A stretch of DNA of 64,000 nucleotides from Hymenobacter oligotrophus (lineage in GTDB: Bacteria > Bacteroidota > Bacteroidia > Cytophagales > Hymenobacteraceae), in NCBI RefSeq assembly GCF_003574965.1, contig NZ_CP032317.1, positions 3,162,001 through 3,226,000 on the forward strand. Reading direction: 5' to 3'. Under the pieces are notes generated by a model. That model searched no databases. It worked only from the letters and a program-made list of their open reading frames with translations, and was not told where the DNA came from. Below, in pieces: positions 1-7,787 of this stretch. Both the position numbers and the translations under genes were made by a program. The stretch's first letter is position 1, and every line of letters begins with the position of its first letter.

Positions 1-2
1 TG

Positions 3-335
3 CACGAGCACAAAATCGTGCAGCTTACTTACATTTTCTGCTCCGACGAGTACTTGCACCGCGTGAACGTGGAGTACCTCGACCACGACACGTACACCGA
101 CGTTATCACCTTCGACAACGCCGACGACGCCGACATCATCGAGGGCGACGTGTTCATTTCGGTGGAGCGGGTGCGCGAAAACGCCCAAAGCCACAACGTG
201 AGCTTCCGCGACGAGCTGCACCGCGTAATGATACACGGCGTGCTGCACCTGCTGGGCTACAAAGACAAAGACCTGCTGAGCCAGACGGCCATGCGCAAGA
301 AAGAAGACGACTGCTTGTCGCTGCGCACCTTCTAA
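3..335 (+). CDS. ybeY: YbeY endoribonuclease / 16S rRNA maturation factor, 5'-truncated by the window
   Basis: YbeY is a metal-dependent endoribonuclease acting in 16S rRNA 3'-end maturation and ribosome quality control. The reading frame is open back to base 3, so the N-terminus lies outside the window; the GTG at 18 is not a credible start. About 110 residues are visible. The fold signature is clear: YTDVITFD, then EGDVFISVERV, then the metal-site segment HGVLHLLGYKD. In most YbeY proteins the site is HxxxHxxxxxH; here the third position is Asp (HGVLH, then D six residues on), a form I recall from other Bacteroidota. A strong terminator follows about 20 bases after the stop, so this is the last gene of its transcript. 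Family call is confident; only the truncation limits it. Confidence 0.88.
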   Translation, partial: HEHKIVQLTYIFCSDEYLHRVNVEYLDHDTYTDVITFDNADDADIIEGDVFISVERVRENAQSHNVSFRDELHRVMIHGVLHLLGYKDKDLLSQTAMRKKEDDCLSLRTF

Positions 336-357
336 CTCATACCAGCTGCTACTTCAA

Positions 358-390
358 AACGCCCACTTCACCGTGGGCGTTTTTTGTTTT
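358..390 (+). terminator. Rho-independent terminator of ybeY
   Basis: A perfect 9-bp stem, AACGCCCAC (358-366) with GTGGGCGTT (373-381), closes a 6-base loop and runs into a T-rich tail. Confidence 0.88.
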
Positions 391-508
391 TATAGGGTCA
401 TTGACTGAGAAACAACCTCAACCACCTAGGGTTAGGAACTATCCGGCCTTGCGCGTACTCTTGTAGCTATTCGGCACCTAGGCAGCCCTGGGCCCGGCGC
501 TTTTTGCT

Positions 509-1237
509 ATGTCCGTTTCCCCGTCTTCGTTGCCCGTTATTCAGGGCGAGGTGCTCGATTTTTACTTAAGCCAGGGCTATTACCGGATGCACCAGGACTT
601 GTTTACCTGCCGGTTTTTGCCCCTCGACGAAAGCCTGTACACGGTGCATTGGCTGCGCCTCGACCTAGGCCGCGTATCGTTTGGCAGCGAGCAGCGCCGC
701 CTGTTGCGCCAGAACAAGCGGTTTACGGCCGTAGTGCGTCCGTTTCGGCTTACTGCCGAGTACGAGGAGTTGTACGCCCGCTACCGCAGCTCCATCACCT
801 TCGATGCGCCCGAAACGGTAGAGGCCTTCTTGCTGGCCGGCGCGCAGCACAACGTATTTACCACCCACGTCATCGAGCTGCGCGACGGGGAACAGCTGAT
901 AGCCGCCGGCATTTTCGACAGCGGCGAGCAGAGCCTGGCGGGCATCATGAACTTCTACGACCCAGCCTACCGCAAGCACAGCCTGGGCAAGCACCTGATG
1001 CTGCTCAAAATCATCTATGCCTTGCAGGAGGACAAGGCCTACTACTACCCGGGCTACGTGGTACACAACTACCCCAAGTTCGATTACAAGCTGTACCCGT
1101 GCCCAGCCGCTACCGAGGTGTACGATTGCGCCACCGGCTACTGGCTGCCTTTCTCCTGGGATGTTGTAGCGGCGCAATCGGCTGAATTGCTGAAGAATTG
1201 GCCGCCTAAGTTCAGCGAAGAAGGGGAGGCGGAGTAA
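509..1237 (+). CDS. Aminoacyl-tRNA--protein transferase-like protein (Bpt/ATE C-terminal domain, GNAT-like)
   Basis: This 242-residue protein resembles the catalytic C-terminal domain shared by arginyltransferases (ATE) and bacterial leucyltransferases (Bpt), which move an amino acid from a charged tRNA to a protein N-terminus in the N-degron pathway. Visible support is the GYYRM opening, a basic RRLLRQNKRF segment, the acetyltransferase-like core LRDGEQLIAAGIFDSGEQS, and the stretch YYYPGYVVHNYPKFDYKLY, which parallels the Bpt/ATE pattern YYYLGYYIxxCPKMxYK. The Cys-rich N-terminal domain of true ATE/Bpt proteins is absent, so it may have another substrate or use another N-acyl donor. It stands alone between the ybeY terminator and the mnmG promoter. 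Start is the first ATG of the frame. Alternative: an unrelated GNAT acyltransferase. Confidence 0.6.
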   Translation: MSVSPSSLPVIQGEVLDFYLSQGYYRMHQDLFTCRFLPLDESLYTVHWLRLDLGRVSFGSEQRRLLRQNKRFTAVVRPFRLTAEYEELYARYRSSITFDAPETVEAFLLAGAQHNVFTTHVIELRDGEQLIAAGIFDSGEQSLAGIMNFYDPAYRKHSLGKHLMLLKIIYALQEDKAYYYPGYVVHNYPKFDYKLYPCPAATEVYDCATGYWLPFSWDVVAAQSAELLKNWPPKFSEEGEAE

Positions 1238-1333
1238 GGTTTTTCAGCACCCTAGGTCGGTAAGCCTGCGCGCGCTACAGCAGCCTTATTGGGCTCATAA
1301 CCAGCTTATCATCTAGGAAAGCGGCGGAGTGCG

Positions 1334-1341
1334 TATCTTTG
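1334..1341 (+). promoter_or_regulatory. Bacteroidota -7 promoter box upstream of mnmG
   Basis: TATCTTTG matches the TAnnTTTG -7 element of the Bacteroidota primary sigma factor. It lies 137 bases before the mnmG ATG. It is flanked by a short GTGCG/CGCAC inverted repeat. No clear -33 TTG at the ideal spacing was seen. Confidence 0.5.
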
Positions 1342-1384
1342 CGCACGTTCTGAGCGGGTTAGACCACAAGTCACTTGATATACG

Positions 1385-1417
1385 AAAACCGTTTCTGCCG
1401 AGCGTAGAAGCGGTTTT
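1385..1417 (+). terminator. Leader hairpin with T-rich tail between the mnmG promoter box and start
   Basis: A 12-bp stem with one G-T wobble (1385-1396 with 1406-1417; arms AAAACCGTTTCT and AGAAGCGGTTTT) is followed by GTGTTTTGG. It lies 44 bases downstream of the TAnnTTTG box and before the mnmG ATG, so it could be a leader attenuator or simply the terminator of the upstream gene. Confidence 0.5.
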
Positions 1418-1477
1418 GTGTTTTGGCACAAAACGCGGGCTAACGCTGTTCATACCCTCCGAAACAACCCTCCAGCT

Positions 1478-3343
1478 ATGCTGACTCAGGAATACGATGT
1501 GATTGTGGTAGGCGCCGGCCACGCCGGTTGCGAAGCAGCGGCGGCCGCGGCCAACCTCGGCTCGAAGGTGCTGCTCATCACGATGAACATGAACACCATC
1601 GCGCAGATGTCGTGCAACCCGGCCATGGGCGGGGTGGCCAAAGGCCAGATTGTGCGCGAGGTGGACGCCCTGGGTGGCCAGAGCGGCATTATCACCGACA
1701 AAACCATGATTCAGTTTCGGATGCTGAACCGCTCGAAGGGCCCCGCCATGTGGAGCCCCCGCGCGCAAAGCGACCGGATGCGTTTTGCCGAAGAGTGGCG
1801 CCTGACGCTGGAAGGTATTTCGAACGTTGATTTCTGGCAGGAAGCCGTAACCGGCCTGTTGGTTGAAGGCGACGTGTGCGTGGGCGTGCGCACGCAACTC
1901 GGCATCGAGTTCCGTTCGAAAACGGTGGTGCTCACCAACGGCACCTTCCTGAACGGCCTCATTCACATCGGCGAGAAGCAATTTGGCGGGGGCCGCGCCG
2001 CTGAGAGCAAGAGCACCGGCATTACGGAGCAGCTGCGCGACCTGGGGTTTGAAACCGGCCGCATGAAGACGGGCACGCCGCCCCGCGTGGATGGCCGCAC
2101 GCTCGACTACGCACGCATGGAAGAGCAACCCGGCGACGAAGAGCCGAGCAAGTTCTCGTACCTCGATACGCCGCGCCTCGCCAAGCAGCGCCCCTGCTAC
2201 ATCACGTACACCAACGAAAAGGTGCACGACATTCTGCGCACTGGCTTCGAGAAGTCGCCCATGTTCCAGGGCCGCATCAAGGGCCTAGGCCCGCGCTATT
2301 GCCCGTCGGTGGAGGACAAGATCAATCGCTTTGCCGACAAGGACCGCCACCAGATTTTTGTGGAGCCCGAAGGATGGAGCACCGTGGAGGTGTACGTGAA
2401 CGGCTTTAGCAGCAGCCTGCCCGAAGACGTGCAGTACAACGCGCTGCGCCAGATTGCCGGCTTCGAAAACGCCAAGATGTTCCGGCCCGGTTACGCCATC
2501 GAGTACGACTTCTTCCCGCCCACGCAGCTGCACCTTACCTTGGAAACCAAGCCGGTGCGCAACCTGTACTTCGCGGGCCAGATCAACGGCACCACGGGTT
2601 ACGAGGAAGCCGCTTGCCAAGGCCTGATGGCCGGCATCAACGCCCATTTGCGCGTGCGCGAGCAGGAGCCGTTTGTGCTGCGCCGCTCCGAGGCCTACAT
2701 CGGCGTGCTCATCGACGACTTGGTAAACAAAGGCACCGACGAGCCCTACCGCATGTTTACCTCGCGCGCCGAGCACCGCATTTTGCTGCGCCAGGACAAC
2801 GCCGACCTGCGCCTTACGCCCTTGGCCCACAAGTTGGGCTTGGCTTCGGATGAGCGCCTGCAGCGCGTGGAGCAAAAGCGCCAGCAAACCGCCGACGTGC
2901 TGGAGTACCTCAACAAAAAAGCCGTGGAGCCGGGCGAAATCAACGGGCTGCTGGTGGAGCTGGGTTCGGCCCCGATCAGCGAGAAAACCCGTGCCGTAAA
3001 TCTGCTGCGTCGCCCGCAAATCGAACTTTCCGATTTGCAGCGCGCCCTGCCCGAGCTGAGCCAGTACCTAGGTACCTACGGCGCGGAGGCACTGGAGCAG
3101 GCCAGCATCCACGTGAAGTACGAGACCTACATCGAGAAGGAAAACCAGCAAGCCAAGCGCATGGGCGAGCTGGAGGACGTGCGCATTGTAGGCCGCCTGG
3201 ATTACAAGCAAATGCCGGCGCTGTCGCACGAAGCGCGCGAGAAGCTGCTGCGTATTCAGCCCGAAACCATTGGGCAAGCTTCGCGCATCAGCGGCATTTC
3301 GCCGGCCGATATTTCGGTGCTGATGGTTTACCTGGGCAAGTAA
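1478..3343 (+). CDS. mnmG: tRNA uridine-5-carboxymethylaminomethyl modification enzyme MnmG (GidA)
   Basis: MnmG, with MnmE, installs the carboxymethylaminomethyl group on the wobble uridine of several tRNAs, using FAD and methylene-tetrahydrofolate. The 621-residue length is normal. Seen: the N-terminal FAD Rossmann motif VIVVGAGHAGCEAA (about residues 8-21), MSCNPAMGGVAKG, the signature GGGRAAESKSTGITEQLRDL, TGTPPR, the second signature LYFAGQINGTTGYEEAA (about residue 370), and the helical C-terminal domain that contacts MnmE and tRNA. The ATG at 1478 is chosen because it begins directly before the FAD strand (MLTQEYDVIVVGAG); the frame is open 20 codons further up but that part shows no family similarity. 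It is monocistronic by appearance, with its own promoter box. Confidence 0.97.
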   Translation: MLTQEYDVIVVGAGHAGCEAAAAAANLGSKVLLITMNMNTIAQMSCNPAMGGVAKGQIVREVDALGGQSGIITDKTMIQFRMLNRSKGPAMWSPRAQSDRMRFAEEWRLTLEGISNVDFWQEAVTGLLVEGDVCVGVRTQLGIEFRSKTVVLTNGTFLNGLIHIGEKQFGGGRAAESKSTGITEQLRDLGFETGRMKTGTPPRVDGRTLDYARMEEQPGDEEPSKFSYLDTPRLAKQRPCYITYTNEKVHDILRTGFEKSPMFQGRIKGLGPRYCPSVEDKINRFADKDRHQIFVEPEGWSTVEVYVNGFSSSLPEDVQYNALRQIAGFENAKMFRPGYAIEYDFFPPTQLHLTLETKPVRNLYFAGQINGTTGYEEAACQGLMAGINAHLRVREQEPFVLRRSEAYIGVLIDDLVNKGTDEPYRMFTSRAEHRILLRQDNADLRLTPLAHKLGLASDERLQRVEQKRQQTADVLEYLNKKAVEPGEINGLLVELGSAPISEKTRAVNLLRRPQIELSDLQRALPELSQYLGTYGAEALEQASIHVKYETYIEKENQQAKRMGELEDVRIVGRLDYKQMPALSHEAREKLLRIQPETIGQASRISGISPADISVLMVYLGK

Positions 3344-3426
3344 TTCTGGGCTAAGAAGTTCTCAGTTAAGCACGCTACCGGCACGCGCCCGATTGGCCCC
3401 GTGCGCCGGCGCATTCCGCAAAAGCG

Positions 3427-3434
3427 TATTTTTG
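3427..3434 (+). promoter_or_regulatory. -7 promoter box upstream of the methyltransferase gene
   Basis: TATTTTTG fits TAnnTTTG and lies about 60 bases before the proposed start codon. Because it is inside the longest open frame, it argues that translation starts downstream, at the TTG/GTG near 3492-3495. Confidence 0.5.
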
Positions 3435-3445
3435 CAGCATTCCAG

Positions 3446-3475
3446 CAGCCGGCGTCAAAACCGGCTGTTTTGTTT
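3446..3475 (+). terminator. Hairpin with T-rich tail in the methyltransferase leader
   Basis: A 7-bp stem CAGCCGG/CCGGCTG (3446-3452 with 3461-3467) is followed by TTTTGTTTG. It follows the promoter box by about a dozen bases, as at mnmG. It may terminate mnmG read-through or attenuate this gene. Confidence 0.5.
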
Positions 3476-3494
3476 GTGTCTGAATCCTAGTTTG

Positions 3495-4397
3495 GTGTCG
3501 TACGAACGCGTAGAACAGTGCCCGGTATGCGGGCAAAACGACTTTCGGCCGCGGATGACGGTGGAGGATTACTCCGTCAGCCACGAGCAGTTTGCCATTG
3601 TGCAATGCACCAACTGCACGTTGCTGCTCACCAACCCGCGGCCCGACGCGGCCAGCATTGGCCGCTACTACGAAAGCAACGACTACGTTTCGCACTCCGA
3701 CACGCGCCAGGGGCTCATCAACCAGATTTACCAAGTGGCGCGCTCGTTTACGCTGCGCCGCAAGGTGGCCCTCATCAACCGCTTCGTTGCCAAGCCGGGC
3801 CGCGTGCTTGATTACGGCTGCGGCACGGGGTATTTTCTGGCGGCTTGCCAGAAGGCTGGCTGGCAGATTGCCGGCGTCGAGCCCAACGCTACAGCCCGGC
3901 AGCTAGCCGAGCAGCACACTGGCCAGCCCATCGGCGCCGGCAACCTAGGGCAGTTCGAGTCGGGCTCGTTTGATGTGATTACGCTTTGGCACGTGCTCGA
4001 ACACGTGCACGAGCTGAACGGTACGCTGGCCGAACTGACGCGCCTACTCAAGCCTAATGGCGTGCTGATTGTGGCCGTGCCCAACGCCGCCAGCCCCGAT
4101 GCGCAGTACTACCGCGAGCAGTGGGCCGCCTACGATGTGCCCCGGCATTTGTACCACTTTACCGACAAAACCATCGGCTTGCTGTTCGGCAAGCACCAGT
4201 TGCGCCTGCGCCAAACCCTGCCGCTGCCGCTCGATGCCTACTACGTGAGCATGCTGAGCGAAAAGTACCGCGCCGAGCGCAACGGCGGTTTGTTAGCCGC
4301 CGTGAAATCGGGGTACAAATCGAACACCCAAGCCAAGCAAAAAGGCGGACAATACTCCAGCCTGATTTTCGTGGCGGGCAAATCGCCCAGCGCGTAG
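3495..4397 (+). CDS. Class I SAM-dependent methyltransferase with N-terminal zinc ribbon
   Basis: A predicted methyltransferase of about 300 residues, substrate unknown. It opens with a treble-clef/zinc-ribbon pair, CPVCG (about residue 8) and CTNC (about residue 37), followed by LLLTNPRP, a layout common in bacterial methyltransferases of the Methyltransf_23 group, often found with surface polysaccharide or cell-envelope genes. The SAM motif I is VLDYGCGTGYFL, with the acidic residue of motif II in IAGVEPN, then SFDVITLWHVLEHVH and LLKPNGVLIVAVPN. The frame is open from 3393, but the promoter box at 3427 and a hairpin at 3446 sit inside that extension, so the TTG at 3492 or the GTG at 3495 (used here) is the likely start. 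No neighbour indicates a substrate. Confidence 0.82.
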   Translation: MSYERVEQCPVCGQNDFRPRMTVEDYSVSHEQFAIVQCTNCTLLLTNPRPDAASIGRYYESNDYVSHSDTRQGLINQIYQVARSFTLRRKVALINRFVAKPGRVLDYGCGTGYFLAACQKAGWQIAGVEPNATARQLAEQHTGQPIGAGNLGQFESGSFDVITLWHVLEHVHELNGTLAELTRLLKPNGVLIVAVPNAASPDAQYYREQWAAYDVPRHLYHFTDKTIGLLFGKHQLRLRQTLPLPLDAYYVSMLSEKYRAERNGGLLAAVKSGYKSNTQAKQKGGQYSSLIFVAGKSPSA

Positions 4398-4516
4398 GCT
4401 TTTCCGGTGCTGTAGGGTAGGAGGGGCTAAGCTGGCAGGGCTGTGGTTTTGCTGCGCCCACCTAGGCCATACTCTTGCGGGCGCAGGCACTTCCTAAGCG
4501 CCCCGCATCCCTTTTG

Positions 4517-4524
4517 TATTTTCG
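4517..4524 (+). promoter_or_regulatory. Possible -7 box upstream of the Ig-like lipoprotein
   Basis: TATTTTCG differs from TAnnTTTG at one base and lies 138 bases before the lipoprotein ATG at 4662. Weak on its own. Confidence 0.3.
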
Positions 4525-4661
4525 CCCGCAAGGCCGCGCCTGTGCGTACAAGCGCTGCCGGCAGCAAGTACTTAGCCTAGGTGGTATGCGTTAGCTTCGG
4601 CAAGGGCAACTCCGCCGCGGTCACGTGGCGTGCTGGTGTGCCTTTTACTTCTCGATTCTGC

Positions 4662-6281
4662 ATGTTCGTACGCCCTTATTTGCTGTTGTTGCTGCCCGTG
4701 GGGTTTTGGGTGGCGGGTTGCGCGGCCATTAGCCAGCCCGAAGGCGGCGCCCGCGACACCGTTGCGCCCAAATTTGTGAGCAGTTCGCCCAAAAACGGCG
4801 CTACCAATGTGTCGCAGCAAAGCATTCGGCTGGAGTTTTCGGAGCCCGTGCAGCTGAAGGACCTCAGCAAAAACCTCATCATCACGCCCAGCCTCGCCGA
4901 GGGCAACGAGTACAAAGTGCGCGAGGAGCGCAATGCCATCGAACTGCGTTTCGAGAAGCCCCTCGACGAAAACACCACGTATGTGTTCAACTTCGGGGAG
5001 GCGGTAACCGATATCACCGAGAACAACAAAGCCGCCAACGTGGTGCTGGCATTTAGCACTGGCGCCGCCCTCGACTCGGGCTCGGTAAGCGGCACGGTGG
5101 TGCAGCTGCTCACGGGCCAGCCCGAGGCCGATGCCGTGGTGGCCTTGTACCCCGCCCGCGACACGGCCGACATACGCCGAGCGCGGCCCTACTACCTAGG
5201 GCGCACCGATAAAAGCGGGGCGTTTCGGCTGAACAACCTGCGCGCCGACAATTACCGCCTCTACGCCCTGGTTGACAAAAACCAGAACACCCGCTACGAG
5301 GAGCCCGAGCGCATTGCTTATTTGCCCCAGCCCGTGCAGGTGCAGCCCCGCGCCGATTCGTTGCGGTTGTTTACGGTGCGGCCCGATGCCCGCCGGCCGC
5401 TCATCCAGTCGCAGCAACCCAGCGCGGCGCAGTTCCGCATTGGTTACAACGAAGGCCTGCGCCAACTTACCTTGGCGGCCCTAGGTCAGCCGCCCAAACC
5501 GGAGCAAAACCAGTTGGTGGCACTGGCCGAAAAAGGGCGCACGGCCGTGGTGTACCGCGCCGCCGCTATGCCCGCCGGCCGCTACCTTGTGTCGGCAACC
5601 GATAGCGCCGGCAACGTGGGCCTCGATACGGTGAACGTGCGCTTTGCCGGCGAAACGCTGCCACCGCGCAAGGGCCCGCAGTACCAATTGGCCAACAACC
5701 AGCGCGAAACCCCGGCTACCGGCCAGCTGCGCCTGCAGTTCAACGAGCCGCTGCGTTTGGTCACCAACAAGCCTTTTGCCACGCTGGTAGAAGACTCTAC
5801 CACGCGCCGCCCGTTGCGCGCCCCCGCCGATGGCCAGCTCAGCCCCGACCGCACCCAGCTCATCATTAACCTCAACACGCGCGCCCGCCGCGCCATCAGC
5901 ATTGTGCCCGATAGCACCGCCATTACCGGCGTTACGGGGCAGTCGTTGGGGCTGCGGCCGGTGCGGTTGCGCATAACCGAGCAAGCCACCACCGGCAGCT
6001 TATCGGGCACGGTACAAACCGCGGCCAAGCGTTTCGAGCTGCAACTGCTCGACGACAAATACCAACTGGTGGCCTCGTTGCAAAACCCGCGCACGTTCCG
6101 CTTCGACAACCTGGCGCCCGGCAGCTACCGCCTGCGCGTGCTGGTTGATGCCAACAACGATGGCCGCTGGCAAGGCGGCGACCCGGGCCTGCGCCGCCCG
6201 GCCGAGCCCGTCTGGATTTACCAGCAACCGCTAACGGTGCGCGCCAACTGGGAGGTCGAAGACATCCGTTTCGGCTTCTAG
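4662..6281 (+). CDS. Ig-like-domain lipoprotein (Big_5 domain)
   Basis: A 539-residue lipoprotein of a family widespread in Bacteroidota; function unknown. The N-terminus is a signal sequence with a lipobox, VAGC (about residues 20-23), followed by the family hallmark SQPEGGARDTVAPKFVSSSP and an Ig-like domain (about residues 30-135) containing NGATNVSQQSIRLEFSEPV and NTTYVFNFGEAVTD. A carnitine/CNA-B-like or prealbumin-type domain follows (GSVSGTVVQ..FRLNNLRADNYRLYALVDKN), and a second copy is at the C-terminus (GTVQT..FRFDNLAPGSYRLRVLVDANNDG). The start at 4662 is chosen because it gives an ideal signal peptide; the frame is open to 4581. A strong terminator follows at 6301. Location is inferred to be the periplasmic face of the envelope or the cell surface. 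Confidence 0.8.
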   Translation: MFVRPYLLLLLPVGFWVAGCAAISQPEGGARDTVAPKFVSSSPKNGATNVSQQSIRLEFSEPVQLKDLSKNLIITPSLAEGNEYKVREERNAIELRFEKPLDENTTYVFNFGEAVTDITENNKAANVVLAFSTGAALDSGSVSGTVVQLLTGQPEADAVVALYPARDTADIRRARPYYLGRTDKSGAFRLNNLRADNYRLYALVDKNQNTRYEEPERIAYLPQPVQVQPRADSLRLFTVRPDARRPLIQSQQPSAAQFRIGYNEGLRQLTLAALGQPPKPEQNQLVALAEKGRTAVVYRAAAMPAGRYLVSATDSAGNVGLDTVNVRFAGETLPPRKGPQYQLANNQRETPATGQLRLQFNEPLRLVTNKPFATLVEDSTTRRPLRAPADGQLSPDRTQLIINLNTRARRAISIVPDSTAITGVTGQSLGLRPVRLRITEQATTGSLSGTVQTAAKRFELQLLDDKYQLVASLQNPRTFRFDNLAPGSYRLRVLVDANNDGRWQGGDPGLRRPAEPVWIYQQPLTVRANWEVEDIRFGF

Positions 6282-6300
6282 CCCGCTTACCCAATTCGCT

Positions 6301-6332
6301 AGCCCCGGCGCCCTAGGTGCCGGGGCTTTTTT
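6301..6332 (+). terminator. Rho-independent terminator with CCTAGG in the loop
   Basis: A 9-bp stem AGCCCCGGC/GCCGGGGCT (6301-6309 with 6319-6327) is followed by five T. The 9-base loop carries the iterated palindrome CCTAGG. Confidence 0.88.
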
Positions 6333-6420
6333 GTGCGCCGGCACCTAGGGCTTGGCGGCCCATCCATATTCGCGGAAGTAACTATACTCTGATTTTCAGC
6401 AGCATTGTTTTGGGCTGATA

Positions 6421-6900
6421 TTCAGTTATCCACGAATCCACAGGGCATTGTGGACTACTCGGGCCGGTTTCGCGCGCCTAGGGCAACCTCCGGGGATAAG
6501 CCGTGGAAAACGACTGTATAACCAGTGGACACCGGTGGAGAACTTTCGGAAAAGTTTTTTTGGCTTTTCGCACCCCGTACCACTCCCAAACCGGTGTGAA
6601 TAGCGGTGGACAACTTCCCCACGGTTTTGGCGCTATCCACTATGCACACACATGTGAATTCACAGGGCTGTGCACAATTCTGTGGATTGTCGAAAAGCCT
6701 GTTAAGTAACTGAGGAACAAGCACCTAATTTTAACATGCCCTGTGGATAGGCAGTGTATAAATGAGTTCTTGTGCACATGTTATCAAGCCGTGTGCATAA
6801 GCCCCATTCTTATCCACTTATGCACCGCCCTAACAACTGAAGACAAAAAAGATTTTTAAAATTTTATTTAGTGAAAAGTTATTAGGCGAGTGGATAAGTC
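6421..6900. other. Candidate chromosomal replication origin (DnaA-box cluster)
   Basis: This gene-free stretch is dense in words close to the DnaA box TTATNCACA. On the minus strand TTATGCACA is exact at 6792-6800. One-mismatch copies are TTATCCACG 6426-6434, CTATGCACA 6640-6648, TGTGCACAA 6669-6677, TGTGGATAG 6742-6750, TTATCCACT 6810-6818, TTATGCACC 6818-6826 and AGTGGATAA 6889-6897; several two-mismatch copies lie between them. An AT-rich run follows at about 6840-6885. Clustered boxes of both orientations plus an adjacent AT-rich segment are the standard picture of oriC. Supporting context (inference): dciA, recF and a consensus parS site lie within 25 kb. dnaA itself is not in the window. 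A GC-skew minimum here would settle it. Confidence 0.68.
6840..6885. other. AT-rich run, possible DNA unwinding element
   Basis: The stretch holds GATTTTTAAAATTTTATTTA and little G or C, a sharp contrast with the G+C-rich surroundings. It lies between the DnaA-box-like words at 6792-6826 and the one at 6889, where an unwinding element would be expected. Confidence 0.5.
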
Positions 6901-7115
6901 GGGCCGGAAGAAAAAAGACCGAACAAACCGCCGGCTCCGGGAAAGCAGCGCTACCGCTGGTGCGGAGAAAGCATTGCCGCGAAAAGAGCAGCGGCCTAGG
7001 TCGGAAAAAGGCACCGCGCCAAAAGCAGGTGCCGGCCGCCGCGTTACCCAGGCTCGGCAAATCATTTGGGTAGCTGAGTTGCGTATAAAGCCACTCATCG
7101 CTTCCGCGCTGCCTT

Positions 7116-7607
7116 ATGCCGTTCGATTACACCCTCGATTTTCACCACGTCGATTTCCGGAAACACCCCGAGCTCTACCGGGTGGGCAAGGGCGAGCAAG
7201 GTGTTTTGCTTGTGGAGCCCTATAAGAGCGAGATCTTGCCCTTCTGGCGCTTTCGTACGCCCGAGGTAGCCCGCGAGTCGTCGGAAGAGATTTACGGCCT
7301 GTTTCTGGCTTATTTGGCCAAGGAGGATTTTGTGGGGGCCGATATGGCCCGTAAGTTTTTGCAAATGGGCTTCACCAGGGCCCGTCGCTACGCCAACCAC
7401 CGCGGCGGCAAAAAGTACGACGGCCCCGTGCCCGACGACAAAAAGGGCCAAAGCGGCGCCCACGGCCGCGCCGAGCTGCCGCGTAGCCCCGAAGACCCCG
7501 TAAAAGCCGAGGCGGCGGCCATCTTTAAAGCCAAGTGGGACGAAGCCAAGCAACACCCCGACTACTTGCGCCAGAAAGCCGAGTTCGAAGCGCGCTACGG
7601 GAAATGA
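7116..7607 (+). CDS. DUF4385 family protein
   Basis: A 163-residue cytoplasmic protein that I recognise as DUF4385, a family of unknown function. The conserved run is visible: GEQGVLLVEPYKSEILPFWRF (split here as GEQGVLLVEPYKSEI and LPFWRF), then TPEVARESSEEIYGLF, DFVGADMARKFLQMG and TRARRYANHRGGKKYDG. The charged, lysine-rich C-terminus ends in HPDYLRQKAEFEARYG. No catalytic motif is apparent. It lies just right of the candidate oriC, separated by an open but unconvincing stretch. It could alternatively start at an in-frame codon upstream, but the ATG at 7116 begins the family alignment (MPFDYTLDFHHVDF). Confidence 0.82.
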   Translation: MPFDYTLDFHHVDFRKHPELYRVGKGEQGVLLVEPYKSEILPFWRFRTPEVARESSEEIYGLFLAYLAKEDFVGADMARKFLQMGFTRARRYANHRGGKKYDGPVPDDKKGQSGAHGRAELPRSPEDPVKAEAAAIFKAKWDEAKQHPDYLRQKAEFEARYGK

Positions 7608-7614
7608 GTTGCCT

Positions 7615-7717
7615 GTTGTCAGTTGTCAGTTGTGGGTGACCAAGCGCCTTTAGTCAGATTGCATGAATGGCGGCCTGCGGACAGACAACCGACAACTCTC
7701 AACTGACAACTGACAAC
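7615..7717. repeat. Inverted repeat of TTGTCAG units
   Basis: A perfect 17-bp inverted repeat (7615-7631 with 7701-7717) built from tandem GTTGTCA units; the right side continues with related degenerate units to about 7735. It fills most of the gap between two small genes. Such units are common interspersed intergenic elements in bacterial genomes. Confidence 0.7.
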
Positions 7718-7787
7718 TGACGACCGACAACTGAAACCAACACCTACCTTTACCTCACTACCAACCCTACAAACCTCCCTCCGCGAT

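Noticed and set aside
6890-7225. A 111-residue frame running from the candidate origin into DUF4385
   Set aside because: Composition is low-complexity basic, it overlaps the DUF4385 start in another frame, and it has no family features.
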